Below, in pieces: positions 12,702-21,969 of a stretch of 49,884 nucleotides of DNA. Source of the stretch: Nocardia rhizosphaerihabitans (GTDB taxonomy: Bacteria > Actinomycetota > Actinomycetes > Mycobacteriales > Mycobacteriaceae). Within the stretch, counting starts at the first letter, position 1; each line of letters begins with the position of its first letter. The translations under genes and the position numbers were made by a program. The stretch is from NCBI RefSeq assembly GCF_014646295.1, contig NZ_BMNE01000001.1, positions 1,365,037 to 1,414,920 on the forward strand, written 5' to 3'. The notes below the pieces were generated by a model, which was given only the letters and a program-made list of their open reading frames with translations, was not told where the DNA came from and did not search any database.

Positions 12702-13927
12702 CAGGCACCTCCTCTAGCGCCGGCCATGCCCGCGGCTCTGGCCCGTTCGATGACCTGTGGAAGAACGGTCAGCAATGTCTCGATATCGGCCCCGGTCGAG
12801 GTGTGACCCAGCGAGAACCGCAGTGAACTGCGGGCCTGCCAGGGCTCGACACCCATCGCGATCAGCACGTGACTCGGGGAGGCCACGCCCGCATTGCAGG
12901 CCGACCCGGTGGAGCATTCGACACCGGCGGCGTCGAGCAGCATCAGCAGCGAGTCGCCCTCGCAGCCGGGGAAGGTGAAGTGGGCGTTGCCGGGCAGGCG
13001 ACGCTCGTCGACGGGCCCGTTGAGCACCGCGTCGGGCACCGCGGCCCGCACACCGTCGATCAGCTGCGCACGCAGTACGCGCAGCTGCTCGGCGCGCGCG
13101 GGCAGGTCGGCGATCGCTTCGCGCAGCGCGGCGGCCATGCCGACGGCCGCGGCCACATCGGAGGTGCCCGAGCGCAGGTCGCGCTCGTGTCCGCCGCCGT
13201 GCACCAGCGGCACACACGGCACCTGCCTGCCGAGCAGCAGCACGCCGATGCCGTGCGGACCGCCCGCCTTGTGCCCGGCGACGCTGAGCGCGGCCAGCCC
13301 GCTCGCGCCGAAATCGATGGGGAGCTGGGTCACCGCCTGGATCGCGTCGCTGTGCATCGGAACGTCGAATTCCTGTGCGACGGCGGCCAATTCGGCGATC
13401 GGCTGGACGGTGCCGACCTCGTTGTTGGCCCACATGACGCTGACCAGCGCGACCTCGTCGGCCTGCTCGGCCAGTACCTCGCGCAGCGCGTGCGGCGAGA
13501 CGACACCCTCGGCGTCGACGGGCAGCCAGGTGACCCGCGCGCCCTCGTGCTGCTCGAGCCACTCGACCGCGTCGAGCACCGCGTGATGCTCGACCGCGCT
13601 GGTGACGATCCTGGTGCGCCGCGGATCGGCAGCCCTGCGCCCCCAGAAGATCCCCTTGACGGCCAGATTGTCGCTCTCGGTGCCACCGGAGGTGAAGATC
13701 ACCTCGGACGGCCGCGCCCCCAGATCGGCCGCGATCGACTCGCGCGCCTCCTCCAGCGAGCGCCGTGCGGCCCGCCCGGATCCGTGCAGCGACGAGGCGT
13801 TACCCACCGTGCCCAGCGCAGCCGTCATCGCCTCGACGGCGGCGGGCAACATCGGAGTGGTCGCCGCGTGGTCGAGGTAGACCGTCTTGGGCGCACCGTT
13901 GACCGGACCCGTATAAGCCGACTTCAT
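12701..13927 (-). CDS. iscS: Cysteine desulfurase (NifS/IscS family)
   Basis: PLP enzyme (408 aa) that takes sulfur from cysteine for tRNA thiolation and possibly Fe-S clusters. It begins [11 protein letters not shown]. The PLP lysine is in [12 protein letters not shown] (about Lys220) and the persulfide cysteine is in [12 protein letters not shown] (about Cys344). ATG 13927 is chosen over a TTG three codons earlier. There is no clear ribosome binding site, but TATAGG (13939-13944, minus strand) sits about 12 bases upstream, suggesting a nearly leaderless mRNA. It is coupled to mnmA. The conserved core gene order ends here. Confidence 0.96.
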   Translation of the reverse strand: MKSAYTGPVNGAPKTVYLDHAATTPMLPAAVEAMTAALGTVGNASSLHGSGRAARRSLEEARESIAADLGARPSEVIFTSGGTESDNLAVKGIFWGRRAADPRRTRIVTSAVEHHAVLDAVEWLEQHEGARVTWLPVDAEGVVSPHALREVLAEQADEVALVSVMWANNEVGTVQPIAELAAVAQEFDVPMHSDAIQAVTQLPIDFGASGLAALSVAGHKAGGPHGIGVLLLGRQVPCVPLVHGGGHERDLRSGTSDVAAAVGMAAALREAIADLPARAEQLRVLRAQLIDGVRAAVPDAVLNGPVDERRLPGNAHFTFPGCEGDSLLMLLDAAGVECSTGSACNAGVASPSHVLIAMGVEPWQARSSLRFSLGHTSTGADIETLLTVLPQVIERARAAGMAGARGGA

Positions 13928-13982
13928 GACCGACAAAGCCTATACCACCGCTGACCTGGTCATCTTTCGGGTCCACCCCTTG

Positions 13983-14061
13983 TTTCTACGATTTTTCTAC
14001 GATTTTGACACTGGTCACAACACGTGTATCACCTATCTGCATTCCCGAATCGGCGGCCGAG
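13983..14061. repeat. Junction repeat R1
   Basis: This stretch starts TTTCTACGATT-TTTCTACGA and ends with CAACACGTGnATC...GGCGGCCGAG. A longer, clearly related copy (R2) is at 21721-21834. The two ends match well, and R1 lacks about 35 bases of the middle. R1 separates the intact desulfurase gene from a VOC gene that has lost its 5' end. It also contains an internal near-duplication of TTTCTACGATT. It may be the end of a mobile element or a recombination site; its identity is not recognised. Confidence 0.55.
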
Positions 14062-14095
14062 GGCACAGTGAGACCGTGGTGACAACCGGCCGAGA

Positions 14096-14644
14096 CACTC
14101 CTACGGCAGTTGCTTGGTCCTCGTGCCCGACACCCAGCAGCTCTTCGAGGCGTTCGCCGCATGCATGCGCGCGGTCCACGGCAAGCTCCTGGTCTCCGGG
14201 ATCCCGCGGATCACCCGCCCGCGAAAACGCAAGAACGCCGACAACCACTCCGGGTTCACGGTCATCGACCCCGGCGGGAACTGGATCCGGATCTTCCCGC
14301 TTCCGGGCACCGGGGGCACCAGCGCGCCCGCGGTCGGCATGCTTTCCAGGGCGCTGGAGAACGCCGTCGTGCTCGGCGACTCCAAAGGTGACAAAAAATA
14401 AACAGGCGGCAAAGATCCTCGACGCCACGCTTGCCCGGGAGCAGGATCGCGCAGCGGCCCGCGAACTGGTCGAGGCGTTGGCCTACCGCGCGAACTCGCC
14501 CTCCGCACCCAACGACACCACCACCGCGGTCGATGCTCTCACCCGCGCCCACGCCGTGCCCTCACCGAAACCGAACGTAGCCAACTCACCACGCAGTTGG
14601 CCGACCTCGCAGACCTGGAGGCCGTCGTCGGACTCGCGCCTTAG
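14096..14644 (+). pseudogene. Truncated, frameshifted VOC / bleomycin-resistance-like protein
   Basis: Three consecutive reading frames together encode the C-terminal two thirds of a glyoxalase/VOC-fold protein. Recognisable blocks are GSCLVLVPDTQQLFEAF, SGIPRITRPRKRKNADNHSG, VDPGGNWIRI-like IDPGGNWIRIFPLP, then KILDATLAREQD and finally LTETERSQLTTQLADLADLE before a TAG at 14644. Frames change at a run of A bases (near 14392-14397) and near 14560. The first ~50 codons are missing at junction repeat R1. The family binds glycopeptide drugs or small electrophiles, but this copy cannot be functional. Confidence 0.75.
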
Positions 14645-14847
14645 TCGCCGAAGACCCGCAGTCCGGCGGCTGTTTTCCGGTAGTCACATAGTCCATACGG
14701 AAGTGCTTGCCCGATGGTCTGCATCGCGGCCCGTTGTCGGGACTGCCGCCTCGATCGGCGACCGAGGCGAAGGGTCCTCGGATTGCGCCGGGAACCACCA
14801 CGCGCCTCAACCGATGACGACCCCCAGGATGGCGCAAACTCCGCCGA

Positions 14848-15183
14848 TCACTTCCCAATTCGCCCTCGAAGGTGATTGCCCCACTGCTCCCTCCGGCTTA
14901 AGCGCTGTGGGCGACATCCTAGCCCGCCGCCAAGACACCCGCTGGGGCGATGAGCCGGGTGTTCCACCGGCGCTCGTTCCGCGCCGGTGCGGTCACGGGC
15001 ACGCGCCGCGGCCAGACCGTCGCGGGTGCGCTCAGACATCAGAGCCTGCTCGAATTCGGCGATGGAGCCGAGGATTTGGAAGAACATACGACCCACGGCG
15101 GTGGAGGTGTCGATGCCCTGGTCCATGACCACCAGGTCCACACCGCGTGGGAGAGATGCCAAGGTAACCGGCACCAGTGACAT
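14848..15183 (-). pseudogene. Serine recombinase (resolvase/invertase) fragment
   Basis: Residues 12-60 of this frame carry the second half of a resolvase catalytic domain: RGVDLVVMDQGIDTSTAVG, then RMFFQILGSIAEFEQALMSERT and RDGLAAARARDRTG. The N-terminal part with the catalytic serine is absent, and the frame loses homology after about residue 70, where the DNA-binding hinge and HTH should follow. It is therefore a dead remnant of a transposon or phage recombinase. It lies inside the segment bounded by the two junction repeats and supports past mobility of that segment. Confidence 0.8.
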
Positions 15184-15213
15184 TGGACCCGAGACGGTGC
15201 TACAGAAAAAGCA

Positions 15214-18003
15214 TCACCGGGCGTTGTCGGGTTCCCGACAGTGTTCGGCAATCGCCGCGCGTGCCGCGCGTTCGAGCTCGACGGCGGCATCCCAGCCGTC
15301 TCCGGCAGGGAGGATCGCTTCGCCGACGACGAAGTGGATGGCGCCACGGCGGATGATCGTGCCGTGGTCGGGCCACATCATCGCGCGGGTGCCCGAGATC
15401 GCGACCGGCACGACGGGAAGGCCCCCATTCGCCGCGATCACGAACGCGCCCATATGGAACGGCCGCAGGCCCGGCACCGGTGAGAGACTGCCCTCCGGGA
15501 ACACCACCAGGCATTCGCCGTGCCGTGCCGCTTCCATCAGGTGATAGGTGTCGGCCACGCTGTGTTCCCGTTCGGTCCGCTCGACGAATCGAGTACCGAC
15601 CCGCCGCAGGAAGAAGCCGACCAGCGGCTTGCGTTCGAATACTTCACCGGCCACGAAGGTGAAGCGGCCGGGAAGGATCGTGGCCAAGGCGATGCCGTCG
15701 AGGAGGCTGGAGTGGTTGACCACCACAACGCACCTGCTCAGCCGCGTGAGCCGCTCGGCTCGGTCCGCGGTGACGGGGGTGCCGGTGACCCGGGCGAGGC
15801 TGCGGGCGGCGGCGCGCACGACAGCGCGCCGTGCGCCGAGACCGGGTAGCACCGCCACGGCGATCAATGTCGGCAGACCCACCGCGACCAGAATCGACCA
15901 GCACCACAAGGCGAACAGCCCGGTTGCGGTAAGTTTCCCCGCGCGTCGCAGGCGCGGGATCGCACTTCTGGCTGCGAACCGGGCCAGCTGCCACCACACA
16001 GGCCGGGGACGAGCCCGCACATCGCCCCGCTCGTAGCGCTCCCGGGTGGCTGCGCGCCTGAGCTTGCCGCTGGAGGTTTTCGGCACCGTCCCCGGTGGCG
16101 CGAGCACGACATCGTCCGGCGGTGTGCCGAGCAGGTCGACGCTGACCCCGATGATCTGTTTCCCGCAGCTGGGCCACCGCGGCAGCCGCGGTCTGGCGCG
16201 TCTCGGCGAATACCACCAGCCGCTCGGTGCCGCCAGCGGGCTCCGCTGTCGCGAAGGCGGCGACGCACCCCTTGCGGATTTCCGGGATATCGCCCACGGC
16301 CCGTTCGAGTTCTTCCGGGTGCAGATTGCGGCCTGCCCGGATAATGAAATCCTTGATCCGGCCGGTCACATAGAGCTCTCCGTCGACGAAATAGCCGAGA
16401 TCACCGGTGTCTAGCCAGCCGTGCCGCAACAGCGCTGTGGTCGCCCGCGGATTGCGGAAGTATCCTGCGGTGGCCGAAGGGCCGCAGAACTCGATCCGGC
16501 CCTCCCGTCGGTCGCCGAGCACGTTTCCCGCCGAGTCGACCAAGCGGATCTGGTGACCGGGGATCGTCCGGCCACAACCGACGAAACGGAGCGGATCCGG
16601 GTCGTCCGCAGCGGCCCGGGTCGCCTTGCCGGTACGCAGGAAACGGTTGCGGTCGATTCGGTCCACGATCGGCCCCCGGCCGACAGGCGGGAGAGTGAGG
16701 CCGACGCAGGCCTCGGCCAGCCCGTAGACCGGGGCCTGGGCCTCGCGGCGCAGCCCATAGGCGGCGAATCGCTCGCCGAACCTGGTCACGGTGTCCGCGC
16801 TCACCGGTTCTGCGCCGTTGAAGAGGATCCGCAGCGACCCGAGGTCGAGCCCATCGAGTTCCGCGTCGGCGATCTTCCGCAGGCACAGTTCGTAGGCGAA
16901 GTTCGGGGCCGCGGACAGCGTGCCCTGGTTGGCGTGGATGGCCCAAAGCCACTGAGCCGGCCGCGCGAGGAAGTCCAGCGGCGACATCACGGCCAGCGGT
17001 ACCCCGAAGTACAGGCAAGACAACCACGCGCCGATCAGACCCATGTCGTGGTAAAGGGGAAGCCAGCTGACGAACACGTCCGAAGCGGCGACCTCGGATG
17101 CCTCGCCCATCGCCCGGATATTGGACAGCAGGTTCGCGTGGGTCAAAGTCACGCCCTTGGGGTCGCCGGTGCTACCGGAGGTGTACTGAACCAGAGCGAT
17201 GTCGCCCGCCCCACGGATCGAGCCTTCCGCTCCTCATAACCGGCCAATTCTTCCGGCGTCAAGACGTGGCGCACCGACTCCACCTGGCCGCATACCAGCC
17301 GCGCCAGGCGCACGACCTGCGGATCGGTGACCAACACGCTGGCCTGCGCGTTGCCGAGGATGTGCACCTGACGCCGCAGGTGCTCGGCGAGCTGCGACGG
17401 GCGGGATGGCGGGTAGACCGGTACCGGCACACCGCCGGCCAGGAGCACACCGAGGAAGGTGGTGAAGTAGGCCCGGCCCGTGGGCAGCATGATCGCAACC
17501 CTGTCGCCGCGGCGCAGTTCGTGAGCGAGCAAGGCGGCGGACACCGTTGCGGCGGCCGACCGCACCTCGCCGTAGCTGACCTCCTCCTGACCCCCGTTGC
17601 CAGAGAGTATCCGCAGATGCGTGTGATGCGGGTGGGTACGGGCATGCCAGGACAACGCCTCGGAGAGAGTGGCGGTCGCGGCCGGGGCCCGGTCGGTCTG
17701 CCGTGGCACGGCGTGCTGTATGGGCATAGACTGCCGACGGCTCCGCACAGGCGCGCCGCGCACGGCGGTCAGAAGATCACGCGGCGTCGTCACGGTGCCG
17801 AGAACGCCCCGATCCAGGCTCCTCCCGAAGGCATTCTCAGTGCGGGCGAGCAACTCGGTGATGCCGAGGCTGTCCAGCCCGAGATCGCGCTCCAACTCGC
17901 TGTCGAGCATCGCGCGCGCGGCGCGGTCCACGGTGTCCCGCTCGGCCACGAGATCCCGGACAACAGCCAGCAGTAGCTCTTCGTCCTGCCCTGAGGTCGT
18001 CAC
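15214..18003 (-). pseudogene. ACP - fatty acyl-AMP ligase - acyltransferase fusion, split by two frameshifts
   Basis: Three overlapping frames read as one ~929 aa protein. Frame 1 (18003 to ~17210) has an acyl carrier domain with Ser45 in ERDLGLDSLG, then the start of an AMP-binding domain. Frame 2 (~17200 to ~16165) has YTSGSTGDPKGVTLTHANLL, VYGLAEACVGLTLP and a TGDLGYF...GRIKDFIIRAGRNLHPEE core typical of FAAL enzymes. Frame 3 (~16165 to 15214) has PGTVPKTSSGKLRRA and a PlsC domain with NHSSLLDG and FPEGSLSP. A one-base loss near 17205 and an extra A near 16164 break the frame. It would activate a fatty acid, load it on the ACP and acylate a glycerolipid. Both breaks could be sequencing errors. 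Confidence 0.8.
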
Positions 18004-18109
18004 AGGTCATCCACCGATTGGACTGCCGTTCCACGAACATCCGTTCACGCTGAAGGTGTTGGCGTACCCCCAGCCGAATGGATGAGAAGCGACAGTCATC
18101 GGTCGACTT

Positions 18110-19948
18110 TCAGTGATAGAGGGCGTCGATGCTGTCGGCGAGGTTTTCGACGACTATCTTTCGGCGCAGTTTCATGCTCGGTGTGAGATCACCGGCCTCG
18201 ACGGACAGCTCGTGGTCGATGATGTCGAATTTCTTGATCTGTTCCCAGCGATTGAGTTGGGTGTTCAGGTGGTCGACGTAGGCGGCGATCACGTCGTGGG
18301 TCTTGTCGTCCCGCGCGATTTCGGCGAGCGATCTGTCTGCCATGCCCTGCTTGCCGGCCCATTCGGTGATGGTCTGGGCATCGAGGCCTACCAATGCCAC
18401 GCAATAGGGTCGTGTCTCTCCGTAGACGATGAATTCTGCCGCGTACGGACATATCCCCTTGAACGTGGCGGCAATCGCGGAGGGCGCGACGTATTTGCCC
18501 TGCGAGGTCTTGAACAAGTCCTTCTTGCGGTCGGTGATGTGCAGGAAGCCGTCCGCGTCGATCTCGCCGATGTCGCCGGTGCGGAACCAGCCGTCCGCGT
18601 CCAAAGACTCGGCGGTGGCCTCGGGGCGGTCGTGATAGCCGCTCATCACACCGGGGCTTCTGAGCAGGATCTCGCCGTCCTCGGCGATCTTGACCTCGGT
18701 GCCGGGGAACGGCTTGCCTACAGTTCCGAGCCGGTAATTATCCGGACGGTTGATGAATGAAGCGGCGGCGGTCTCGGTCAAGCCGTAACCTTCGAGCACG
18801 ATGATGCCGATCGCGTCGAACCACTGCGCGACGTCCCGGTCCAAGGGGGCCGCTGCCGAAACAAAGAACCGCAGCCGGCCACCGAAGCGCTCACGGATTT
18901 TCGAAAGCACCAGCCTGTCGGCGACTGCGTGCTGCAATGAAACGAGCAGCGACGGATCCTTGCCGGCCTGTCCGGCCCGCGAGACTTTCAGGCCGACCCC
19001 GACCGCCCAGTCGAAGAGCTGCTTCTTGATCCCACCTTCTTCGGCCACCATGCCCTCGATACGGGCATGCGCCTTCTCGAAGATGCGCGGGGCGGCCGCC
19101 ACGATGGTGGGGTGCAGTATCGTCAGGTTGTCCACGATCTTGTCCACCCGGCCGTCGATGGCCGTGGGATAGCCGATCAGCGGTGACAGTGCCAACATCA
19201 CCTTGCCGAACGCGTGGGACAGCGGCAGCCACAAGAAGTTCAGGTCCTCGGGGCCGAGAACGTTCAGGGCGTCGATCGCCGCGGCGCTGTAGGTCCATGC
19301 GGAATGCGGCAGCCGAACCCCCTTCGGGGTGCCGGTCGTCCCGGAGGTGTACATGATGCTGCCCAAGTGCTCGGGCCGGATTCCTCGGATGCGGTCGGCG
19401 ACCACATCGGGGAATTCCGCAAGCAGTCCGCGGCCGCGCTCTTCCAGGTCGTCGAGAGTGATCACCCAGTTTCCGTCGCCCTCGCCGTCGAAGACCACCA
19501 CCTGTCGCACGTCGGGCAACTCGCCGCGGTGCTCGATCAGCTTGTCGACCTGGGCCTGATCCTCGGCGACGACGACCACGCTGCCCGAGTTGGCGACGAT
19601 GAACGCGACGCCGGGGGCGTTGGTGGTGGGATAGACGGTGGTGGTGGCCGCGCCGGCGCACATCACGGCGAAGTCGGCGAGCACCCATTCGTACCGCGTG
19701 GACGACACGAGCGCGACCCGGTCCTCGGCCTGGATTCCCAGCGCGATCAGTCCTGCGGCGAGGATATCGGCGCGGTCACCGAACTGCTTCCAGGACACGC
19801 TGGTCCAGCCCTCGCCGTCAGGGAATCGGAATGCCTCCCCGTCCGGAGTCGCGGTGATGCGGTCGACCAGCATCTGAGCAACCGAGGATGCCCGTGTCTC
19901 GATCTTGCTGAGATCGGGAAGTCCCTCGGAATTCCGGAGGAACGTCAT
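18110..19948 (-). CDS. Long-chain fatty acid-CoA ligase (FadD11/FadD15 type)
   Basis: A 612 aa ANL-superfamily acyl-CoA synthetase that activates fatty acids with ATP and CoA. Motifs: MYTSGTTGTPKGVRLPHS (about 199-216), the LSHAFGK block, EGYGLTETAAAS, the hinge GWFRTGDIGEIDADGFL and ITDRKKDLFKTSQGKYV. The C-terminal lysine segment is LTPSMKLRRK. Length and the insertions match mycobacterial FadD11/15-like enzymes rather than short FadD proteins. It begins nine bases after the stop of a GNAT acetyltransferase gene, so the two form an operon. The ribosome binding site is weak, which suggests coupling. Confidence 0.93.
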   Translation of the reverse strand: MTFLRNSEGLPDLSKIETRASSVAQMLVDRITATPDGEAFRFPDGEGWTSVSWKQFGDRADILAAGLIALGIQAEDRVALVSSTRYEWVLADFAVMCAGAATTTVYPTTNAPGVAFIVANSGSVVVVAEDQAQVDKLIEHRGELPDVRQVVVFDGEGDGNWVITLDDLEERGRGLLAEFPDVVADRIRGIRPEHLGSIMYTSGTTGTPKGVRLPHSAWTYSAAAIDALNVLGPEDLNFLWLPLSHAFGKVMLALSPLIGYPTAIDGRVDKIVDNLTILHPTIVAAAPRIFEKAHARIEGMVAEEGGIKKQLFDWAVGVGLKVSRAGQAGKDPSLLVSLQHAVADRLVLSKIRERFGGRLRFFVSAAAPLDRDVAQWFDAIGIIVLEGYGLTETAAASFINRPDNYRLGTVGKPFPGTEVKIAEDGEILLRSPGVMSGYHDRPEATAESLDADGWFRTGDIGEIDADGFLHITDRKKDLFKTSQGKYVAPSAIAATFKGICPYAAEFIVYGETRPYCVALVGLDAQTITEWAGKQGMADRSLAEIARDDKTHDVIAAYVDHLNTQLNRWEQIKKFDIIDHELSVEAGDLTPSMKLRRKIVVENLADSIDALYH

Positions 19949-19957
19949 TGCTTCATT

Positions 19958-20557
19958 CTAAGGGAGTCCAGGCCCATCGATGCGGCGCTCGGACTTTCGG
20001 ATTGCTCGGCCGGCATTTCCCTCCTGCGGGGGTGCGGGTGTGTCCGGGTGCTGATGTTCGTGGCCGTCGAGTGCGAGATCGAAGTGCACCGTGGCACCCT
20101 CGTATCGGAGCGCGTCACGCCACCCCTGTTCAATGATGATCGCGAGCATGAGAGCGTTCTCGGCAAGGATTTCCGCGGTCAGATGTGCCACCCTATAGAG
20201 GTAGGCAGCAGTGCCGAGTCGCTGGACGAGCAATGTGCCGATGCCGTGTCGCTGGTCATGCTCGTTGACCGCCAACGCTATCTCCGCAGTGATGTGTCCC
20301 GGGGTGGTGTCGGTGACGACGTAATTGGCGACCCCGACCAGATCGTTACCATCGAACGCGCCGAGCGCGAGATGGGTGGAGTCGTGCCGGCACAGTTGTT
20401 CCGCGAACTCGTCGATATGCTTCGGGCGGGCGCTGAAGAACCGGAGATAGGCATCGTGCGCCGACATCTGCTTGTGCAGAGACGCGACCGCGTCCCGGTC
20501 GTCGGACGTCAGCGCGCGGACGGCCATCCCGGTCGGGGAATGCCCGTGTGCGGTCAT
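19958..20557 (-). CDS. GNAT acetyltransferase, possible protein lysine acetyltransferase
   Basis: A 199 aa GNAT enzyme with VRALTSDDRDAVASLH at the start, a central EIALAVNEHDQRHGIGTLLVQRL motif A containing the acetyl-CoA loop, and a tail rich in His and Pro. The pattern AYLRFFSARP with HLTAEILAENALMLAI resembles the GNAT domain of mycobacterial Pat, which acetylates acyl-CoA synthetases. The ATG at 20557 has AGAGGA upstream; the open frame continues 42 codons further without homology. No cyclic-nucleotide domain is attached, unlike mycobacterial Pat. The tight operon with a FadD gene supports a regulatory acetylation role, which is inference. Confidence 0.82.
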   Translation of the reverse strand: MTAHGHSPTGMAVRALTSDDRDAVASLHKQMSAHDAYLRFFSARPKHIDEFAEQLCRHDSTHLALGAFDGNDLVGVANYVVTDTTPGHITAEIALAVNEHDQRHGIGTLLVQRLGTAAYLYRVAHLTAEILAENALMLAIIIEQGWRDALRYEGATVHFDLALDGHEHQHPDTPAPPQEGNAGRAIRKSERRIDGPGLP

Positions 20558-20807
20558 GCGGTCCTCTCGTCGTGAGAATTGGCCGGTACTCCGCCGACCG
20601 TCCGCCGATGGGTCAGTGGCCGGCAAAGCCTTCAGGGCGCAACTCGCATCGACGTGACAAGAGCGGCCCTGAGCGAGTTCCACCAGCGCTCATCGTGACT
20701 GCGTGCCGTCCGTCGGCATTGCATCACCCGCCCTTGCGACCGCGTGGGTCGGCAGGTATTGCCCAGCCCGACGGCGGCCAAGGCGGCGAGGGCAAAGGCG
20801 GAGGTAT

Positions 20808-21242
20808 TCAGGGTGTCTTGATTTCGATGTGCTTCTCCGGGGTCTCCGATTCGGTCACCGGCACGGTCACGGTCAAGATCCCGTCGGTGTAGCTGGCGTC
20901 GATGTCGCCTTCCTTCGCGCCGACCGGCAGGGGAACCGACCGGTAGAAACTGCCGTAGTGAAATTCCGAGCGGGTGCCTTCTTCCTTCCGTTCAGTGCGT
21001 TCGGCCTTGATCGTCAATTGCCCTTCCCGGACACTGATGTCGACGTCCTTGGCCGGGTCCACCCCGGGTAACTCGGCCCGCAACGTATACCGGCCCTTCT
21101 CGAGATGCTCCTCGACTCGGATCATGTGGCCCTCGAGCGACGTCCAGAGGGGCCGCGACTCCAACCGGGCCATCAGATCGGACCAATCAGGCAGGGCAGG
21201 CCAGGTCGGTAGCAGTGCCTGGCGAGGGGAAAGAATGCTCAT
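20808..21242 (-). CDS. Hsp20 / alpha-crystallin family small heat shock protein
   Basis: A 144 aa holdase chaperone. The alpha-crystallin domain spans about residues 40-135: MIRVEEHLEKGRYTLRAELPG, the DISVREGQLTIKAERTE strand and GSFYRSVPLPVGAKEGDIDA, followed by the DGILTVTVPV beta strand. It ends with a short EKHIEIKTP tail. ATG 21242 has GGAG about 11 bases upstream; 16 extra in-frame codons upstream lack support. Related HspX proteins are strongly induced under hypoxia in mycobacteria, and degenerate DosR-like sites lie just upstream. Confidence 0.95.
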   Translation of the reverse strand: MSILSPRQALLPTWPALPDWSDLMARLESRPLWTSLEGHMIRVEEHLEKGRYTLRAELPGVDPAKDVDISVREGQLTIKAERTERKEEGTRSEFHYGSFYRSVPLPVGAKEGDIDASYTDGILTVTVPVTESETPEKHIEIKTP

Positions 21243-21312
21243 AGCGTGACTCCAGCGAAAGAGAGCGGTTGATGGACTCTTTGATTCCACGCGGCGCCCG
21301 CACCGAGCAGTA

Positions 21313-21358
21313 GGGCCTACGGTCCTTGCTCCGAGGACTCCGGTCCCAGGAAGGGACC
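21313..21358. promoter_or_regulatory. Possible DosR-like boxes upstream of hsp20
   Basis: Between the hsp20 start and the hemerythrin fragment, GGGCCTACGGTCCT (21313-21326) and AGGACTCCGGTCCC (21334-21347) match 9 and 10 of the 14 positions of the mycobacterial DosR half-symmetric box GGGACTWWAGTCCC. They are 21 bases apart, about two helical turns. A third element, GGTCCCaggaaGGGACC (21342-21358), is a perfect six-base inverted repeat and overlaps the second. The matches are imperfect; gene context adds support. Confidence 0.35.
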
Positions 21359-21390
21359 TCTCTTCGAGGGAACCGATCCGCCACCAGCCC

Positions 21391-21609
21391 TCATGGCGAG
21401 CTCATCGCCGATATGTCGACCCGGTTGAGCGCCATCGTGAACAGCGCTTCGTCCTCTTGGGCAAAGTGCAGGGTGAGGACTGCGTCGAGCCCGTAGAGGA
21501 CGGCGCGCAGATCGTCGATCTGGTCGGCGCGGATTCCGTCTGGGGAGTCGTCGAGGTGGCGGTGGATCCGGTCGACGAGACGTTCGATCTCGGTGTGCTC
21601 ACTGCTCAT
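21391..21609 (-). pseudogene. Hemerythrin-like (HHE) protein, C-terminal fragment
   Basis: The 72 codons from ATG 21609 encode only the second half of a hemerythrin-like four-helix bundle: SSEHTEIERLVDRIHRHL, a linker, then RAVLYGLDAVLTLHFAQEDEALF. The first iron-ligand helices are missing; only the His of EHTEI and the HFAQED ligands remain. The frame continues upstream to 21711 with no homology and stops near junction repeat R2. It is most likely a truncated remnant of an oxygen- or NO-sensing di-iron protein, although a shortened product could still be made. Confidence 0.65.
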
Positions 21610-21720
21610 ACCCGTGGCCCGGACCTCGACAGACAGCAGCCGCTGGCCCACCGATCCAACCAACCACCCGCCGCCGCGGGCATCAGCTCGACCCGCCGCA
21701 CCCGTTCCCATCGCAGGTGG

Positions 21721-21834
21721 TTTCTACGATTCTTCTACGACTTGCGCGCGGGTTTGCACGGGCATTTTCGGGAAGTGTCCGGCAACACGTGGATCGCCTC
21801 TCTGTATTCCTGGAGGAGCGGTTCAGCGGCCGAG
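21721..21834. repeat. Junction repeat R2
   Basis: Starts TTTCTACGATT-CTTCTACGA and ends CAACACGTGGATC...CAGCGGCCGAG, related to R1 at 13983-14061. It lies between a hemerythrin gene that has lost its 5' part and a transaldolase gene that has lost everything but its first ~30 codons. Both copies have the same orientation and each is next to broken genes. They bound a 7.7 kb segment that includes a recombinase fragment. Confidence 0.55.
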
Positions 21835-21969
21835 AATCCGCGCGAGAAGCCCTGCCACAGCGGGCGCGACCGGGCGGGCCACACTGCCCTCGATCAGCCG
21901 CCCTCGGCTCAGATCATCGAGCCAGATCGACACTCCCGTTTCGGTCAATGCGGTCAATGGGGCGGACAT
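21823..21969 (-). pseudogene. Transaldolase N-terminal fragment
   Basis: ATG 21969 has an excellent ribosome binding site (AAGGAG, seven bases upstream). Its first ~28 codons read SAPLTALTETGVSIWLDDLS then RGRLIEG, which is the characteristic transaldolase N-terminus. Homology stops at about 21885, before the NL...VTTNP region, and the frame ends at 21823 inside R2. The rest of the gene (~330 codons) is gone. A short peptide may still be translated. Transaldolase genes often sit in stress or pentose-phosphate clusters, consistent with the neighbours. Confidence 0.65.

Noticed and set aside
13983..14061. R1 as a tRNA-derived attachment site
   Set aside because: No tRNA gene or tRNA 3' end is adjacent and the copies are only partly identical, unlike attL/attR.
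13937..15128. Long plus-strand frame spanning the VOC remnant
   Set aside because: Only a middle piece (KILDATLAREQD) is homologous to anything; the rest is frame drift across a pseudogene and a resolvase remnant.
21342..21358. GGTCCCaggaaGGGACC as a terminator
   Set aside because: The stem is only six bases and it lies upstream of hsp20, partly inside a DosR-like box; an operator is as likely.
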